DNA from: Flavobacteriales bacterium
GTDB taxonomy: Bacteria; Bacteroidota; Bacteroidia; Flavobacteriales_F; PHOS-HE28
NCBI GenBank assembly: GCA_017987115.1
Contig: JAGNUG010000011.1
Location: forward strand, 1-55,474
Length of the DNA stretch: 55,474 nt
Reading direction: 5' to 3'
Below, in pieces: positions 42,996 to 52,460 of the stretch (its first letter is position 1; each line of letters opens with the position of its first letter). The notes beneath the pieces were generated by a model. The model was not told the origin of the DNA. It was given only the letters and a program-made list of their open reading frames with translations, and searched no databases. Position numbers and translations under genes: made by a program.

Positions 42996-45900
42996 TTGAA
43001 CATGATGAAATACGTTAGCCTATTGGTGGGCTTAATGCTTGTTTTCCCCTCCTTGGCGCAGAAAAGAGTTGACCTCCATAACGCGGTAGTCGTCCCGATG
43101 ACCTTTCACGGTGAAACCCAAGCATACAGAGACTGGGATCCTCGTCAGGAGTTCGTGAATACCATAGTGCGGAATCATGATGGAGTACTTGTTGAGCACG
43201 AAGAGTTGGAGAACAAGGGACTACACCAAAAGACCAACCCGAATGCATTGCCCCAAGGTCTTGATCCTGTTCTACAGAGTAGAAATGGAGCGAAGACCAA
43301 TGATGAACGTGCGCTTGACCTTTCCATCAATGGAATGACCAATACAGGTGTAAGCCCAGCTGATCCGTGTCTGGACGTTGGTCCGAACCACGTTATTCAA
43401 ATGATCAATGGTGGTTCAGGCGCTTATTTCCAGATCTTCAATAAATCCGGAACATCCTTGGGTGCTCGGGTGTATTACGACAATTTCTTCAGTACACCAG
43501 GTGGTCTTGGAGACCCGGTCGTATTGTATGATGAATTAGCAGACCGGTGGTTGATGAGTGAATTCGGTAGCAGCGGGAACCACCTTTACGTGGCGGTATC
43601 CACAACTCCGGATCCAACTGGCACTTGGTATTCATATGATTTTACTACTCCGAATTTCCCGGATTATCCAAAGTATAGTGTTTGGAATGGTATGTATATG
43701 GTCACCAGTAATGAGGGCACGGGTTGTCCTATCTATGCCCTGGATCGCACTAAAATGTTGGCGGGCAATGCAACAGCAACCTCTCAACGGTTTACCACAC
43801 CTGACTATGGCTCAATTGGTTTTCAAGCAACCACACCGATCACATTTGACGGCGCTACAGCTCCTCCTGCCGGTGCGCCCGCAATGTTGATGCGAATGGC
43901 CGATGATGGCTGGTCCGGTGCAAGCACCGATCGCTTGGAGATCTGGACCCTGACCGTTGATTTCAATACACCCGCTAATTCAGTGCTTTCGAATCCGACC
44001 TACCTGAACGTTTCCCCATTCGATACGGACCTCTGTGGGTATACATCATTTTCATGCATAGACCAGCCTGGATCCAATACGAACCTTGATCCCTTGCGTG
44101 AAGTGATCATGAACCGCGCACAGTACCGCAATTTCGGCACCCACGAATCCATTGTTTGCAACCACGTAACTGATGTGAACGGGAACGATCGTGCGGGCGT
44201 GCGTTGGTATGAATTGCGCCGTGTTGGTGGCGCCACCCAACCATGGTCCATATATCAGGAAGGCACCTATTCGCCAAATAGCGATAGCCGTTGGATGGCC
44301 GCTATCAGCATGAACAGTTCCGGTGATATTGGCCTCGCTTATAGCGTATCCAGTTCCACCACGTATCCATCGTTGCGCTACACGGGCAGAAATGCAAGTG
44401 ACCCGCTTGGTCAGATGACCGTTGCCGAAACGAGCATCATTACAGGTACCAGCCCCAATAGCTCCAACCGTTGGGGAGACTACTTCTCTTTGGACACCGA
44501 CCCGGTTGATGGAAGCTTTTGGGGTACAGGATGCTATAATACGGCAACTGCATGGGGCACACGGATCTATCGGTTTTCCATCCCATCCTCGCTATGTACT
44601 CCGGCAACTGCTGCGGCAACTCCTAATTGTATTAGCACCACTCAGTTCGAAGTGAATGTGAACCTCACGGCGTTAGGTGATGCCAATTCCGTGAACATTC
44701 AAATTGACAGTGATGGCGTGGGAGGAAATACTCCGGTAACCGTGGCAACGACGAGTTCTACAGGAGCTTTCGGCCCTTACGGACCATATGCGAGCGGATC
44801 TCCGGTGATCGTATATGTGCGCCACGATCAATATGCGGAATGCGACATAACGCTAAGTAATGTGGTAGGTGATTGCAATTCTCCAGGAGCGGGATGTCAA
44901 TTCAGTAGTACCGCAACCACGGCCATTGTGGACAACAGCACGGTTACGAATACCATTGTTGTTCCCTCGCAAGGAGGAGCTACGATCAGCGACCTGAACG
45001 TTTACGTAGATCTCACGCACACCTACACTGCTGATCTTCGTGTAACGCTGGCATCGCCTACTGGTACAACGGTTGATCTCATTGCAAGTGGAAAATGTGG
45101 TAATAGCGATGATATGACCGCAGAATTCGACGACACAGGTGTTGATGGAGCAGTAGGAGCTACGTGTCCGATGGCCGCACTGTTCGTTATTCCGGAGAAT
45201 GCGCTGAGCGGATTCAACGGTGAGGTGATCCAAGGCACTTGGACATTGAGCATTCAGGATGTGGCAACGCAGGATCAAGGAACCTTGAATAACTGGTGCC
45301 TGATCCCTACCTTGAATAGCGCATCAGGTGTGCAACTTGCGATAAACGTGTTTTTGGAAGGACCTTATAATGCCGGTTCCGGCTTTATGAATGATGACAT
45401 TCGCGCTGCGAGCATTCTGCCATTGACGGAGCCTTATTCCCCTGGATACCCGTTCATTGGAGGTGGCGGCGAAACGATCTCTGCATCGGTCAGGAACGTT
45501 ACAGGGACCAATGCGATCGTTGATTGGGTCGTGGTAGAACTCCGTAGCGCCGGTAATAGTAGTACGATAGTTGCCAGCAGGGCAGCACTCGTGCAGCGCG
45601 ATGGCGATGTGGTGGATCTGGATGGAACTTCAGATTTGACCATGAACGTTGCGGCTGGAACCTATTTCGTAGCATTAAGACACCGTAATCACCTAGGGGT
45701 AATGGCCACACCGGCTAGTGTATTGTCCAGTACACCTACAACCGTTGACTTTACGAATTCAGCAACGAGTGTTTATGGTACTGAAGCACGCAAAAGCGTG
45801 GGCGGTAAAGCGGTCTTATGGGCCGGGGACGTGACATTCAACGGTGTATTGCAGTACACGAATACCGGAAATGATCGCGACAGGATCCTTTTGGAGATCG

Positions 45901-46061
45901 GAGGAACCGTGCCGACAAATACAGTGGCAGGGTATGCGCCGGAGGATGTAAACATGAACGGCGAGATACGCTACACCGGAACGAACAACGATCGTGATAT
46001 CATTCTTGAGAATATTGGTGGGGTTGTCCCTACGAATACGAGAACGGAACAGCTACCATAG
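42996..46061 (+). CDS. Giant secreted protein with proprotein-convertase P-domain and shared C-terminal module
   Basis: 1021 residues. Signal peptide MMKYVSLLVGLMLVFPSLAQ. Residues ~100-590 form an uncharacterised, strand-rich domain with VSPADPCLDVGPNHVIQM and RWMAAISMN, probably a beta-propeller. Residues ~633-768 are a P/Homo B domain (DLNVYVDLTHTYTADLRVTLASP, NNWCLIP). The last ~240 residues match the C-terminal module of the lysyl-oxidase protein (RHRNHLGVM, VQRDGDVV) and end with two EF-hand-like loops and VPTNTRTEQLP. A terminator follows. The P-domain without a subtilase domain suggests binding rather than proteolysis. Confidence 0.85.
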   Translation: MNMMKYVSLLVGLMLVFPSLAQKRVDLHNAVVVPMTFHGETQAYRDWDPRQEFVNTIVRNHDGVLVEHEELENKGLHQKTNPNALPQGLDPVLQSRNGAKTNDERALDLSINGMTNTGVSPADPCLDVGPNHVIQMINGGSGAYFQIFNKSGTSLGARVYYDNFFSTPGGLGDPVVLYDELADRWLMSEFGSSGNHLYVAVSTTPDPTGTWYSYDFTTPNFPDYPKYSVWNGMYMVTSNEGTGCPIYALDRTKMLAGNATATSQRFTTPDYGSIGFQATTPITFDGATAPPAGAPAMLMRMADDGWSGASTDRLEIWTLTVDFNTPANSVLSNPTYLNVSPFDTDLCGYTSFSCIDQPGSNTNLDPLREVIMNRAQYRNFGTHESIVCNHVTDVNGNDRAGVRWYELRRVGGATQPWSIYQEGTYSPNSDSRWMAAISMNSSGDIGLAYSVSSSTTYPSLRYTGRNASDPLGQMTVAETSIITGTSPNSSNRWGDYFSLDTDPVDGSFWGTGCYNTATAWGTRIYRFSIPSSLCTPATAAATPNCISTTQFEVNVNLTALGDANSVNIQIDSDGVGGNTPVTVATTSSTGAFGPYGPYASGSPVIVYVRHDQYAECDITLSNVVGDCNSPGAGCQFSSTATTAIVDNSTVTNTIVVPSQGGATISDLNVYVDLTHTYTADLRVTLASPTGTTVDLIASGKCGNSDDMTAEFDDTGVDGAVGATCPMAALFVIPENALSGFNGEVIQGTWTLSIQDVATQDQGTLNNWCLIPTLNSASGVQLAINVFLEGPYNAGSGFMNDDIRAASILPLTEPYSPGYPFIGGGGETISASVRNVTGTNAIVDWVVVELRSAGNSSTIVASRAALVQRDGDVVDLDGTSDLTMNVAAGTYFVALRHRNHLGVMATPASVLSSTPTTVDFTNSATSVYGTEARKSVGGKAVLWAGDVTFNGVLQYTNTGNDRDRILLEIGGTVPTNTVAGYAPEDVNMNGEIRYTGTNNDRDIILENIGGVVPTNTRTEQLP

Positions 46062-46101
46062 TTCGTAGATCACTTGTCATAGTTGAATATGACAACTTGC
46101 G

Positions 46102-46129
46102 CAGGGGCTCCGAAAGGTGCCCCTGTTTT
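46102..46129 (+). terminator. Rho-independent terminator
   Basis: CAGGGGC (46102-46108) pairs perfectly with GCCCCTG (46119-46125) around a 10-nt loop, followed by TTTTC. It lies 41 nt after the stop of the giant secreted protein. Confidence 0.8.
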
Positions 46130-46207
46130 CGTTCAACCATTTTCGATAGACCCTTACTGAATGTGAAATGGTATTGGTTTGAATAGAACCACGAACTTCG
46201 CCTCCTT

Positions 46208-46756
46208 ATGAAATTCGTTTACCGCTTCTTCTTTCAAACGGTTTTCGGGTGGAAGATCGAGGATCACCGCCCTGCGGAATTGCCGCGATACATTGTGGTA
46301 GTGGCACCGCACACCAGCAACTGGGATTTTTGGGTCGGTGTTTGTGTCCGAAGCTTGGCCAATATGAAGGATGTGAAATACCTGGCCAAGGCATCACTCT
46401 TTAAGCCACCACTTGGGTGGTTCTTCAGAGCTATGGGTGGTTATCCGGTGAATCGTTCGAAAAGCGCATATCTGGTGGATAGCATTGTTGCAATGTTCAA
46501 AAGTGGTGAGATAACGAAGATCACCATCACCCCGGAAGGAACGCGCAAGTATCAACCCGATTGGAAAACGGGGTTTCATCGCATAGCAACAGCAGCTAAC
46601 GTACCAATTATCCTTTGTACATTCGATTATGCACAGAAACTAGCGATCCTTTCCGAACCGTTCCCGTTGACGGATGACGTTGCAAGTGATATTGAACGTA
46701 TGAAGGACTGGTTCCGGCCGCATAAAGGCAAGAACCCGGAGAATGGCATCAGGTGA
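46208..46756 (+). CDS. Lysophospholipid acyltransferase (PlsC-like)
   Basis: 182 residues. Acyltransferase motif I is HTSNWD (His35, Asp40), motif II RAMGGYPVNRS and motif III ITPEGTR. It transfers an acyl group to a lysophospholipid or glycerol-phosphate intermediate at the inner membrane. Shorter than E. coli PlsC (245) but similar to other small members of the family. The stop overlaps a frame of the next gene by 4 nt, but the start I prefer there is 60 nt later. Confidence 0.88.
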   Translation: MKFVYRFFFQTVFGWKIEDHRPAELPRYIVVVAPHTSNWDFWVGVCVRSLANMKDVKYLAKASLFKPPLGWFFRAMGGYPVNRSKSAYLVDSIVAMFKSGEITKITITPEGTRKYQPDWKTGFHRIATAANVPIILCTFDYAQKLAILSEPFPLTDDVASDIERMKDWFRPHKGKNPENGIR

Positions 46757-46812
46757 ACCGGGATCGATCGGTACGAACATTGCTAATAGCCTGCAACATT
46801 ACTAACCTGAAC

Positions 46813-47337
46813 ATGTACAAACATCTTCTTATAGCTTGTCTGATGATCTCAACCGGTCATCTCTTTGCGCAGAATTTCCCGGCCCTGACCGGTGAAACAG
46901 CGGATGGGGTCTCGATCACACTCCCAAAGTCGGATGCGAAACCGTTTACGATCATAGGGTTGGCCTATAGCCAAAAAGCATCACCGGTAATGGAGGGTTG
47001 GTACGAACCAGCATACTTGCGGTTCATAGCGAAATATGGCCTATTGGCTGGTGCTTACGATGCCGATATTTTCTTCGTACCGCTATTTGTAGGCGCGAAT
47101 AAGTCGGCATATGATGCTGTTTTGAAGAACTTTCGCGAAAGTGCCGATCCAGAGATCGTAGATCACGTGCTCTTTTCCAAAGATGACATTGAACCGCTAA
47201 GCGCTGCTCTTGATCTTAAGAACAAGGGTATTCCATACTTCTTCGTATTGGACGGAAACGGTAAGATCATTCATCGCACCCAGGGCGAATTCACTGAGGA
47301 TAAGCTGGAAGCCATGGAGGATGTAATGCTGGAATAA
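46813..47337 (+). CDS. Exported thioredoxin-fold protein without CxxC (ATP10-like)
   Basis: 174 residues from the ATG at 46813, which gives the signal MYKHLLIACLMISTGHLFAQ; the frame is open from 46753. NFPALTGETADGVSITLPKS and GIPYFFVLDGNGKIIHRTQGEF are thioredoxin-fold core strands, but the redox CxxC is missing. This is the pattern of ATP10/AhpC-like chaperones in Bacteroidota. It may assist an envelope protein; the partner is unknown. Confidence 0.75.
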   Translation: MYKHLLIACLMISTGHLFAQNFPALTGETADGVSITLPKSDAKPFTIIGLAYSQKASPVMEGWYEPAYLRFIAKYGLLAGAYDADIFFVPLFVGANKSAYDAVLKNFRESADPEIVDHVLFSKDDIEPLSAALDLKNKGIPYFFVLDGNGKIIHRTQGEFTEDKLEAMEDVMLE

Positions 47338-47415
47338 GCCTCAACGCTACAACTGAATACCTTGATCCAAACAGAATGGAACACAACCTTACATTTACAC
47401 CCCGAAAACAACTCA

Positions 47416-48096
47416 ATGACCATGCTTTCGACCATAGCAATTGCCCTGATGGGTCTTTCATTAACATCATGTGGTACCGCTTCAAAAGAGAACGGTAATA
47501 CCCTTGTTGCATCACAAACCGAACTAAACCAAGATAAACCCGTGGAAAATTCAGAAGGGCTTTTTGCCAACATCAAGACCAATAAGGGTCTCATCGTTAT
47601 TAAGCTTGAATTCGAGAAAGCACCTATGACGGTGGCTAACTTCGTAGGTCTGGCAGAAGGAAAAGTGAAGAACACCGCTAAAGGAGAAGGTGTTCCGTAC
47701 TATGATGGTTTGAAATTCCACCGGGTGATCCCTGATTTCATGATCCAAGGTGGTGATCCGAACGGAACTGGGTCAGGTGGTCCTGGCTACGCATTTGCTG
47801 ATGAGATCCACCCGGATCTGAAGCACACACGTGGCGGAACATTGAGCATGGCCAATGCTGGTCCGGCTACCAATGGAAGTCAATTCTTCATTACCCATAA
47901 AGCAACGGATTGGTTGGATGGAAAGCACGCGGTATTCGGTTATGTTACCGAAGGAATGGATGTAGTGAACGCCATTGCCGGTAATGACGTAATGGAATCC
48001 GTTACCATCGTTCGCAAAGGCAAAGCTGCTGAGGCATTCGATGTGATGGCAGTTCTGGACGCGAACAAGGACAAGTTCGGCCCTAGCCGTCGCTAG
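47416..48096 (+). CDS. Cyclophilin-type peptidyl-prolyl isomerase lipoprotein
   Basis: 226 residues from the ATG at 47416 (lipoprotein signal MGLSLTSCG); an earlier TTG start in frame would add 18 residues. The cyclophilin core has [30 protein letters not shown] and HAVFGYV, with the active-site Arg in FHRV and Phe/Gln/Met residues. It speeds proline isomerisation, most likely periplasmic and membrane-anchored. A strong terminator follows. Confidence 0.92.
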   Translation: MTMLSTIAIALMGLSLTSCGTASKENGNTLVASQTELNQDKPVENSEGLFANIKTNKGLIVIKLEFEKAPMTVANFVGLAEGKVKNTAKGEGVPYYDGLKFHRVIPDFMIQGGDPNGTGSGGPGYAFADEIHPDLKHTRGGTLSMANAGPATNGSQFFITHKATDWLDGKHAVFGYVTEGMDVVNAIAGNDVMESVTIVRKGKAAEAFDVMAVLDANKDKFGPSRR

Positions 48097-48115
48097 TTCA
48101 AGTTTTCATGAATTG

Positions 48116-48153
48116 AAAAGCGGCAGGTCATCGAAAGATGGTCTGCCGCTTTT
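48116..48153. terminator. Bidirectional terminator between PPIase and helicase genes
   Basis: Perfect 11-bp stem AAAAGCGGCAG / CTGCCGCTTTT, extended by an inner CATC/GATG pairing, with A/T tracts on both sides. It can serve both converging genes. Confidence 0.85.
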
Positions 48154-48188
48154 GGTTCATACCAGGAACGAATAGGTGTCCGATCCGA

Positions 48189-49427
48189 CTATCGCCGTCT
48201 GTTGCCACCACCACCATTACGGCCTTTACCGCGTCCATTGCTGCGTCCTTTACCACTGTCTACCCGGGTTCTTGGGTCGTAAGCGGGACCTTTAGCAATG
48301 CCTTCCGGGATGGGCATTTTTGCCACTTCATAGCCGATCAACCCTTCAATGCGGCCGAATTCCCGCATTTGCTTCTCATTCACGAACGTGATCGCCTGGC
48401 CCTTTTTTGAAGCACGCGCAGTACGACCTACGCGATGCACATAATCCTCCGGGTCGCGGGGTACATCGTAATTGATGACCATGTCAATATCATCAATGTC
48501 AATACCGCGACTGACGACATCCGTTGCAACGAGTATCCTAAGTTTCCGATTGCGGAAGTCCAGCATTACATTTTCGCGTTCCTCCTGACCAAGATCACTA
48601 TGCATTTCCGCAGCATTGAATCCCTTCTTCTTCAGATGCCGAGCGAGGTTGCGTACTTCGACCTTTCGCCCGGCAAAGACCACGATGGTGGTGCCTTCAC
48701 TGGTGTTGAGCACATGTTCCAGGATCTGTGCCTTTTGCATATCAAAGATCACATATGCCTCTTGTTTCACACCTTCTGCGGGTTTGCTCAGGGAGATCGA
48801 GATCTCCACCGGATCATGCAGAACCTGCTTGCTCAGCTCACGGATCGCAGGAGCCATGGTCGCGCTGAACATCAGTGTTTGCCGATCTTTGGGTATGAAG
48901 GTGATGATCTTCCGGATATCATCCACGAAACCCATATCCATCATGCGATCCGCTTCATCCATGATCAGGAACTCAAGTCCCTTCAACGGCACATATCCCA
49001 AATTCAAATGGCTGAGGAGCTTACCGGGTGTTGCCACTACGACTTCCACACCGCTGGTCAACGCAAGCTTTTGTTGATCGAAGGTAGACCCATCACTACC
49101 ACCATAAACCGGCACGGAAGTGACCGGTGTGAAATACGCAATAGCCTGTAATTGCTGATCGATCTGCAAGGCAAGCTCGCGAGTTGGTACGACAATAAGC
49201 CCACGGATGGAACCTTCCACCTTCGGCTTGTAACTGGTTATCACATCGATCAATGGCAATAAGAACGCAGCTGTTTTACCGGTCCCGGTCTGCGCACAGG
49301 CGATCAGATCGCGTCCATCCAACGCCGCCGGTATGGCCTGCTCCTGAATGGGAGTAGGCTGCTTGATGTTCATATGATCGAGACCGTTGATCAGGTCCTC
49401 ACTAAGTCCGAGCTTTCGAAAATCCAT
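48189..49427 (-). CDS. DEAD-box RNA helicase
   Basis: 412 residues. Q motif IKQPTPIQEQAIP, motif I AQTGTGKT, Ia PTRELA, II MDEADRM, III SAT, V ATDVVSRGIDI and VI HRVGRTARA. The C-tail is short, basic and Gly-rich (GRGKGRNGGGGNRRR), as in RhlE-like helicases. It unwinds RNA, probably in ribosome assembly or RNA decay. A TATCTTCG promoter-like box lies ~50 nt upstream, the same box as for fabI. Confidence 0.95.
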   Translation of the reverse strand: MDFRKLGLSEDLINGLDHMNIKQPTPIQEQAIPAALDGRDLIACAQTGTGKTAAFLLPLIDVITSYKPKVEGSIRGLIVVPTRELALQIDQQLQAIAYFTPVTSVPVYGGSDGSTFDQQKLALTSGVEVVVATPGKLLSHLNLGYVPLKGLEFLIMDEADRMMDMGFVDDIRKIITFIPKDRQTLMFSATMAPAIRELSKQVLHDPVEISISLSKPAEGVKQEAYVIFDMQKAQILEHVLNTSEGTTIVVFAGRKVEVRNLARHLKKKGFNAAEMHSDLGQEERENVMLDFRNRKLRILVATDVVSRGIDIDDIDMVINYDVPRDPEDYVHRVGRTARASKKGQAITFVNEKQMREFGRIEGLIGYEVAKMPIPEGIAKGPAYDPRTRVDSGKGRSNGRGKGRNGGGGNRRR

Positions 49428-49475
49428 AGGTATGCCGCAAAAAGGGTAAATGGAATTAGGCGGCTATTCAAGGCG

Positions 49476-49483
49476 CGAAGATA
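49476..49483 (-). promoter_or_regulatory. Promoter-like box of the helicase gene
   Basis: TATCTTCG on the minus strand, identical to the box of the fabI promoter and 7 of 8 to TAnnTTTG. A TTG box at the usual distance is not evident. Confidence 0.4.
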
Positions 49484-49589
49484 GGTGGCGCTGTCCCAGC
49501 ATGTGGTGGGGTAGTTAATGGGTAACAAGCACCTTCCCCATACGTCGACCCAATACCAACAATTGCATGATCGTCCTAAGTTTGAGGCC

Positions 49590-50327
49590 ATGGCGGTGAA
49601 GGTTGAAGTTTGTGCTACGAGTTATAGTGAGGCAATGGCTGCCGTTCAACTGGGATGCGACAGTGTTGAGTTATGCTCTTGGCTTGCCTGTGGTGGGTTG
49701 ACACCGAGTTCCGGTTTTGTGGATACCGTCCGAAGTACCTTGGACATAGCTGTTCGGGTTCTGGTGAGACCAACGCCGGAAGGATTTGTATTTGCTCCTC
49801 CAGAAGCAAATACATTGCTCGTGGACTGCGAGGTATTCGGTGGTGGGGCATTGGATATTGTCACAGGCGCGCTGACCAGCGAAGGAATCATGGACACGCA
49901 ACTCATGCAAGCAGTACAACGCTCTGCACCCGAAAGCCGGATCACCTTTCACCGCGCCATTGATCGTGCTAGTGATCCAATACGACTAGCAGAACAATGC
50001 GTGGAGCTCGATATCCATCGCATTCTTACATCTGGCGGTGCATTTCAGGCAATTGATGGGGTCGATGTGATCAAAGCCATCATGAATGCTACGAATGGGA
50101 ACTGCGAAATTGCCTTGGCGGCTGGGATCAACGGCCAGAATGTGGTCGAATTAGTGGAGCGGACCGGTGCACAAGAAGTTCATTTCTCGGCGCAAAAAAA
50201 AGTTGACCTTCGATCTGAAGGAGTTGCATTATCAAGTCTAGGCGGCAAAGATCAGTTCGGAACAGGCCCGGACGTGGCCAAGATCGAAGGTGTGCTGAAT
50301 GCTTTAGTAAAAGCGGGATTGCGATGA
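49590..50327 (+). CDS. cutC: CutC family protein
   Basis: 245 residues from the ATG at 49590 (MAVKVEVCATSYSEAMAA); a 24-codon extension is not conserved. The TIM-barrel signatures VELCSWLACGGLTPSSG, VLVRPTPEGF, ITFHRAIDRASDP, RILTSGG and EVHFSA match CutC, long described as copper homeostasis protein, though its activity is uncertain. In Bacteroidota it is often beside a beta-mannosidase or GH2 gene; here the stop overlaps the next start by 4 nt, so the two are coupled, hinting at a carbohydrate-related role. Confidence 0.9.
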   Translation: MAVKVEVCATSYSEAMAAVQLGCDSVELCSWLACGGLTPSSGFVDTVRSTLDIAVRVLVRPTPEGFVFAPPEANTLLVDCEVFGGGALDIVTGALTSEGIMDTQLMQAVQRSAPESRITFHRAIDRASDPIRLAEQCVELDIHRILTSGGAFQAIDGVDVIKAIMNATNGNCEIALAAGINGQNVVELVERTGAQEVHFSAQKKVDLRSEGVALSSLGGKDQFGTGPDVAKIEGVLNALVKAGLR

Positions 50328-52324
50328 AGTGGTTGTTGGTGATCAGTTGTTGGTTGTCTACGGCGCTTGCTGGGGCTCAAGAGGTGCATATCCCGTTGCA
50401 CGATGGTTGGAGTTTTTGCCAAGTTGGAAAAGAGCAATGGTATCCAGCTGAAGTGCCCGGTGTTGTGCATACCGATCTACTTCGCAACGGACTTATCCCA
50501 GATCCGTATTTGAACAGCAACGTTGATAGCGTGCAGTGGATAGAGAATGAAGCGTGGATCTACAAGCGCACCATCATCGCTTCCGATACCCTATTAAAAC
50601 ACGGCCATCTCGACCTCGTCTTCAAAGGCTTGGACACCTTCGCGGAGGTCTACCTGAACGATACTCTGCTGTTCAAGGCTGACAACATGTTCCGGACCTG
50701 GGAGTGGCCTGTGAAAGAACTGCTTCGGAAAGGTGAGAATGAATTGAAAGTGATCTTTCGCAGCCCGATCAAGGAAGGCGCGAAGTTGCGCGATGCGTAT
50801 GGCATCCAATTGCCACATGACAATGATCCGACCGGCGTGAGTCCATACATCCGCAAAGCGGCCTACCAATTTGGCTGGGATTTTTGCCCTCGATTGGTGA
50901 CTAGTGGTATCTGGAAGGGGGTGGAGTTGCATGGCTGGGATCATGCTTGGATAGGCACCGTAACGGTTGAACAGGATACAGGTTCACCCTCGGAAGTGTG
51001 GAACCTCCAGACCTTTTTCCATTCAGGTAGTGACGCAAAGGTCCAACGAGGTTTGAGGTACAAAGTATTCGTGAATGATGTCCTTGAAATAAACAGAAAG
51101 GCATTCTTTGAACGCGGTTGTTGGGGCCACCCGAAGAACAAGGTCCGCGCCCTTCGCAACACAGTGATCGAACCTTGGTTCCCTGATGGATACGGGAAGC
51201 AACCTGTATATCGGTTACGCGTTGAACTTTGGCGAAAGGGAATGCTGTTGGACACCTATCATGCATCAATAGCAAACCGAAAGGTCGAACTCGACCAACA
51301 AAAAGATAGCATCGGCATAGCTTTCACGTTTCGAATAAACGGTATCACTGTATTCGCCAAAGGCTGTAACTTGATACCTCCGGATATGTTCCCATCGCGC
51401 ATTACCGATAGTACGTGGGTCTCTCTTGTTGGTCAAATGCAGGCTGCCAATATGAACATGGTCCGTGTCTGGTCCGGAGGGGTCTATCCACCAGAGGCCT
51501 TCTATTCAGCGTGCGATACAGCTGGCATCATGGTATGGCAGGACTACATGTTCGGTAACATGGTACCAGGAAATAAAGAGTTCTTGGATAACGCAATGGA
51601 CGAGATCGACGAGATCCAGCTGCGTACTTTGGACCATCCATGCCTAGTAACCTATTGCGGCAACAACGAGTTGGAAGTTGCATGGATCAATTGGGGCTGG
51701 CAGGATCGTTATTCATTGCACGGTCCGGATTCGATCAAAGTTGAACGAGCGAATAACTACTTTTTTGAGCAAAGTATCCAGAATGTCTCAAGCGATCTAA
51801 ACTACACCCCAACCTCACCACTAAGCAACTGGGGCAATGCCAAAGGACTTACCGAAGGTGACCTCCACTACTGGGGCGTGTGGCACGGCGACAGCGCATT
51901 CTCCTCGTTCAAGAACAATGTGGGCCGCTTTGTAAGTGAATACGGTTTTCAGAGTTATCCCGATAGTACGTTGTTAGCCAACTACATCGATCCAAAAGAA
52001 ATATACCTCGGCAGCCCGGCTGTTCAACACCTGCAGCGCAGCTACAAGACGGATAAACCCATTTGGGAGGCTATTGAACGCGAACTAGGGGAGGAGCGGC
52101 CGACCACGCTTGGAGGGTTCATCGAAGCCAACCAGCGCGTTCAAGCCAAAGCATATGGTATGGCCATTGAAGCTCACATGTCTGCACAGCCACATTGCAT
52201 GGGAACTCTTCTTTGGCAGCTGAACGATTGCTGGCCCGGCCCAAGCTGGAGCATTATCGACTATGAAGGGCGGCCAAAGCCAGCATATCAGGTTGTGCGT
52301 TCCCTCTATTTGAAGGAACCTTAG
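50324..52324 (+). CDS. Beta-mannosidase-like GH2 glycosidase (short form)
   Basis: 666 residues. Signal peptide WLLVISCWLSTALAGAQ. Sugar-binding domain (~22-190), Ig-like domain, then a TIM barrel with acid/base Glu449 in CGNNELEVAW and nucleophile Glu539 in VSEYGFQSYP, as in beta-mannosidases. The typical protein has ~820-870 residues, with C-terminal Ig-like domains after the barrel; here it ends soon after LWQLNDCWPGPSWS, so these are missing. All catalytic residues remain. The start follows directly on cutC. Confidence 0.9.
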   Translation: MKWLLVISCWLSTALAGAQEVHIPLHDGWSFCQVGKEQWYPAEVPGVVHTDLLRNGLIPDPYLNSNVDSVQWIENEAWIYKRTIIASDTLLKHGHLDLVFKGLDTFAEVYLNDTLLFKADNMFRTWEWPVKELLRKGENELKVIFRSPIKEGAKLRDAYGIQLPHDNDPTGVSPYIRKAAYQFGWDFCPRLVTSGIWKGVELHGWDHAWIGTVTVEQDTGSPSEVWNLQTFFHSGSDAKVQRGLRYKVFVNDVLEINRKAFFERGCWGHPKNKVRALRNTVIEPWFPDGYGKQPVYRLRVELWRKGMLLDTYHASIANRKVELDQQKDSIGIAFTFRINGITVFAKGCNLIPPDMFPSRITDSTWVSLVGQMQAANMNMVRVWSGGVYPPEAFYSACDTAGIMVWQDYMFGNMVPGNKEFLDNAMDEIDEIQLRTLDHPCLVTYCGNNELEVAWINWGWQDRYSLHGPDSIKVERANNYFFEQSIQNVSSDLNYTPTSPLSNWGNAKGLTEGDLHYWGVWHGDSAFSSFKNNVGRFVSEYGFQSYPDSTLLANYIDPKEIYLGSPAVQHLQRSYKTDKPIWEAIERELGEERPTTLGGFIEANQRVQAKAYGMAIEAHMSAQPHCMGTLLWQLNDCWPGPSWSIIDYEGRPKPAYQVVRSLYLKEP

Positions 52325-52460
52325 TTCGGCTGATATGCGCTTGGACATGCACTATTGGGATCCAATCCGCTCCGGAATGATAAGTTCATAGTGCCGTGCG
52401 CGATTTGGATCTTATGATCGCCTATTTTTACGCCCCAACAACTCACAAACCTGTACTCGT

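Noticed and set aside
48435-49151. 238-codon plus-strand frame
   Set aside because: Antisense to the DEAD-box helicase; His/Ile-rich shadow translation.
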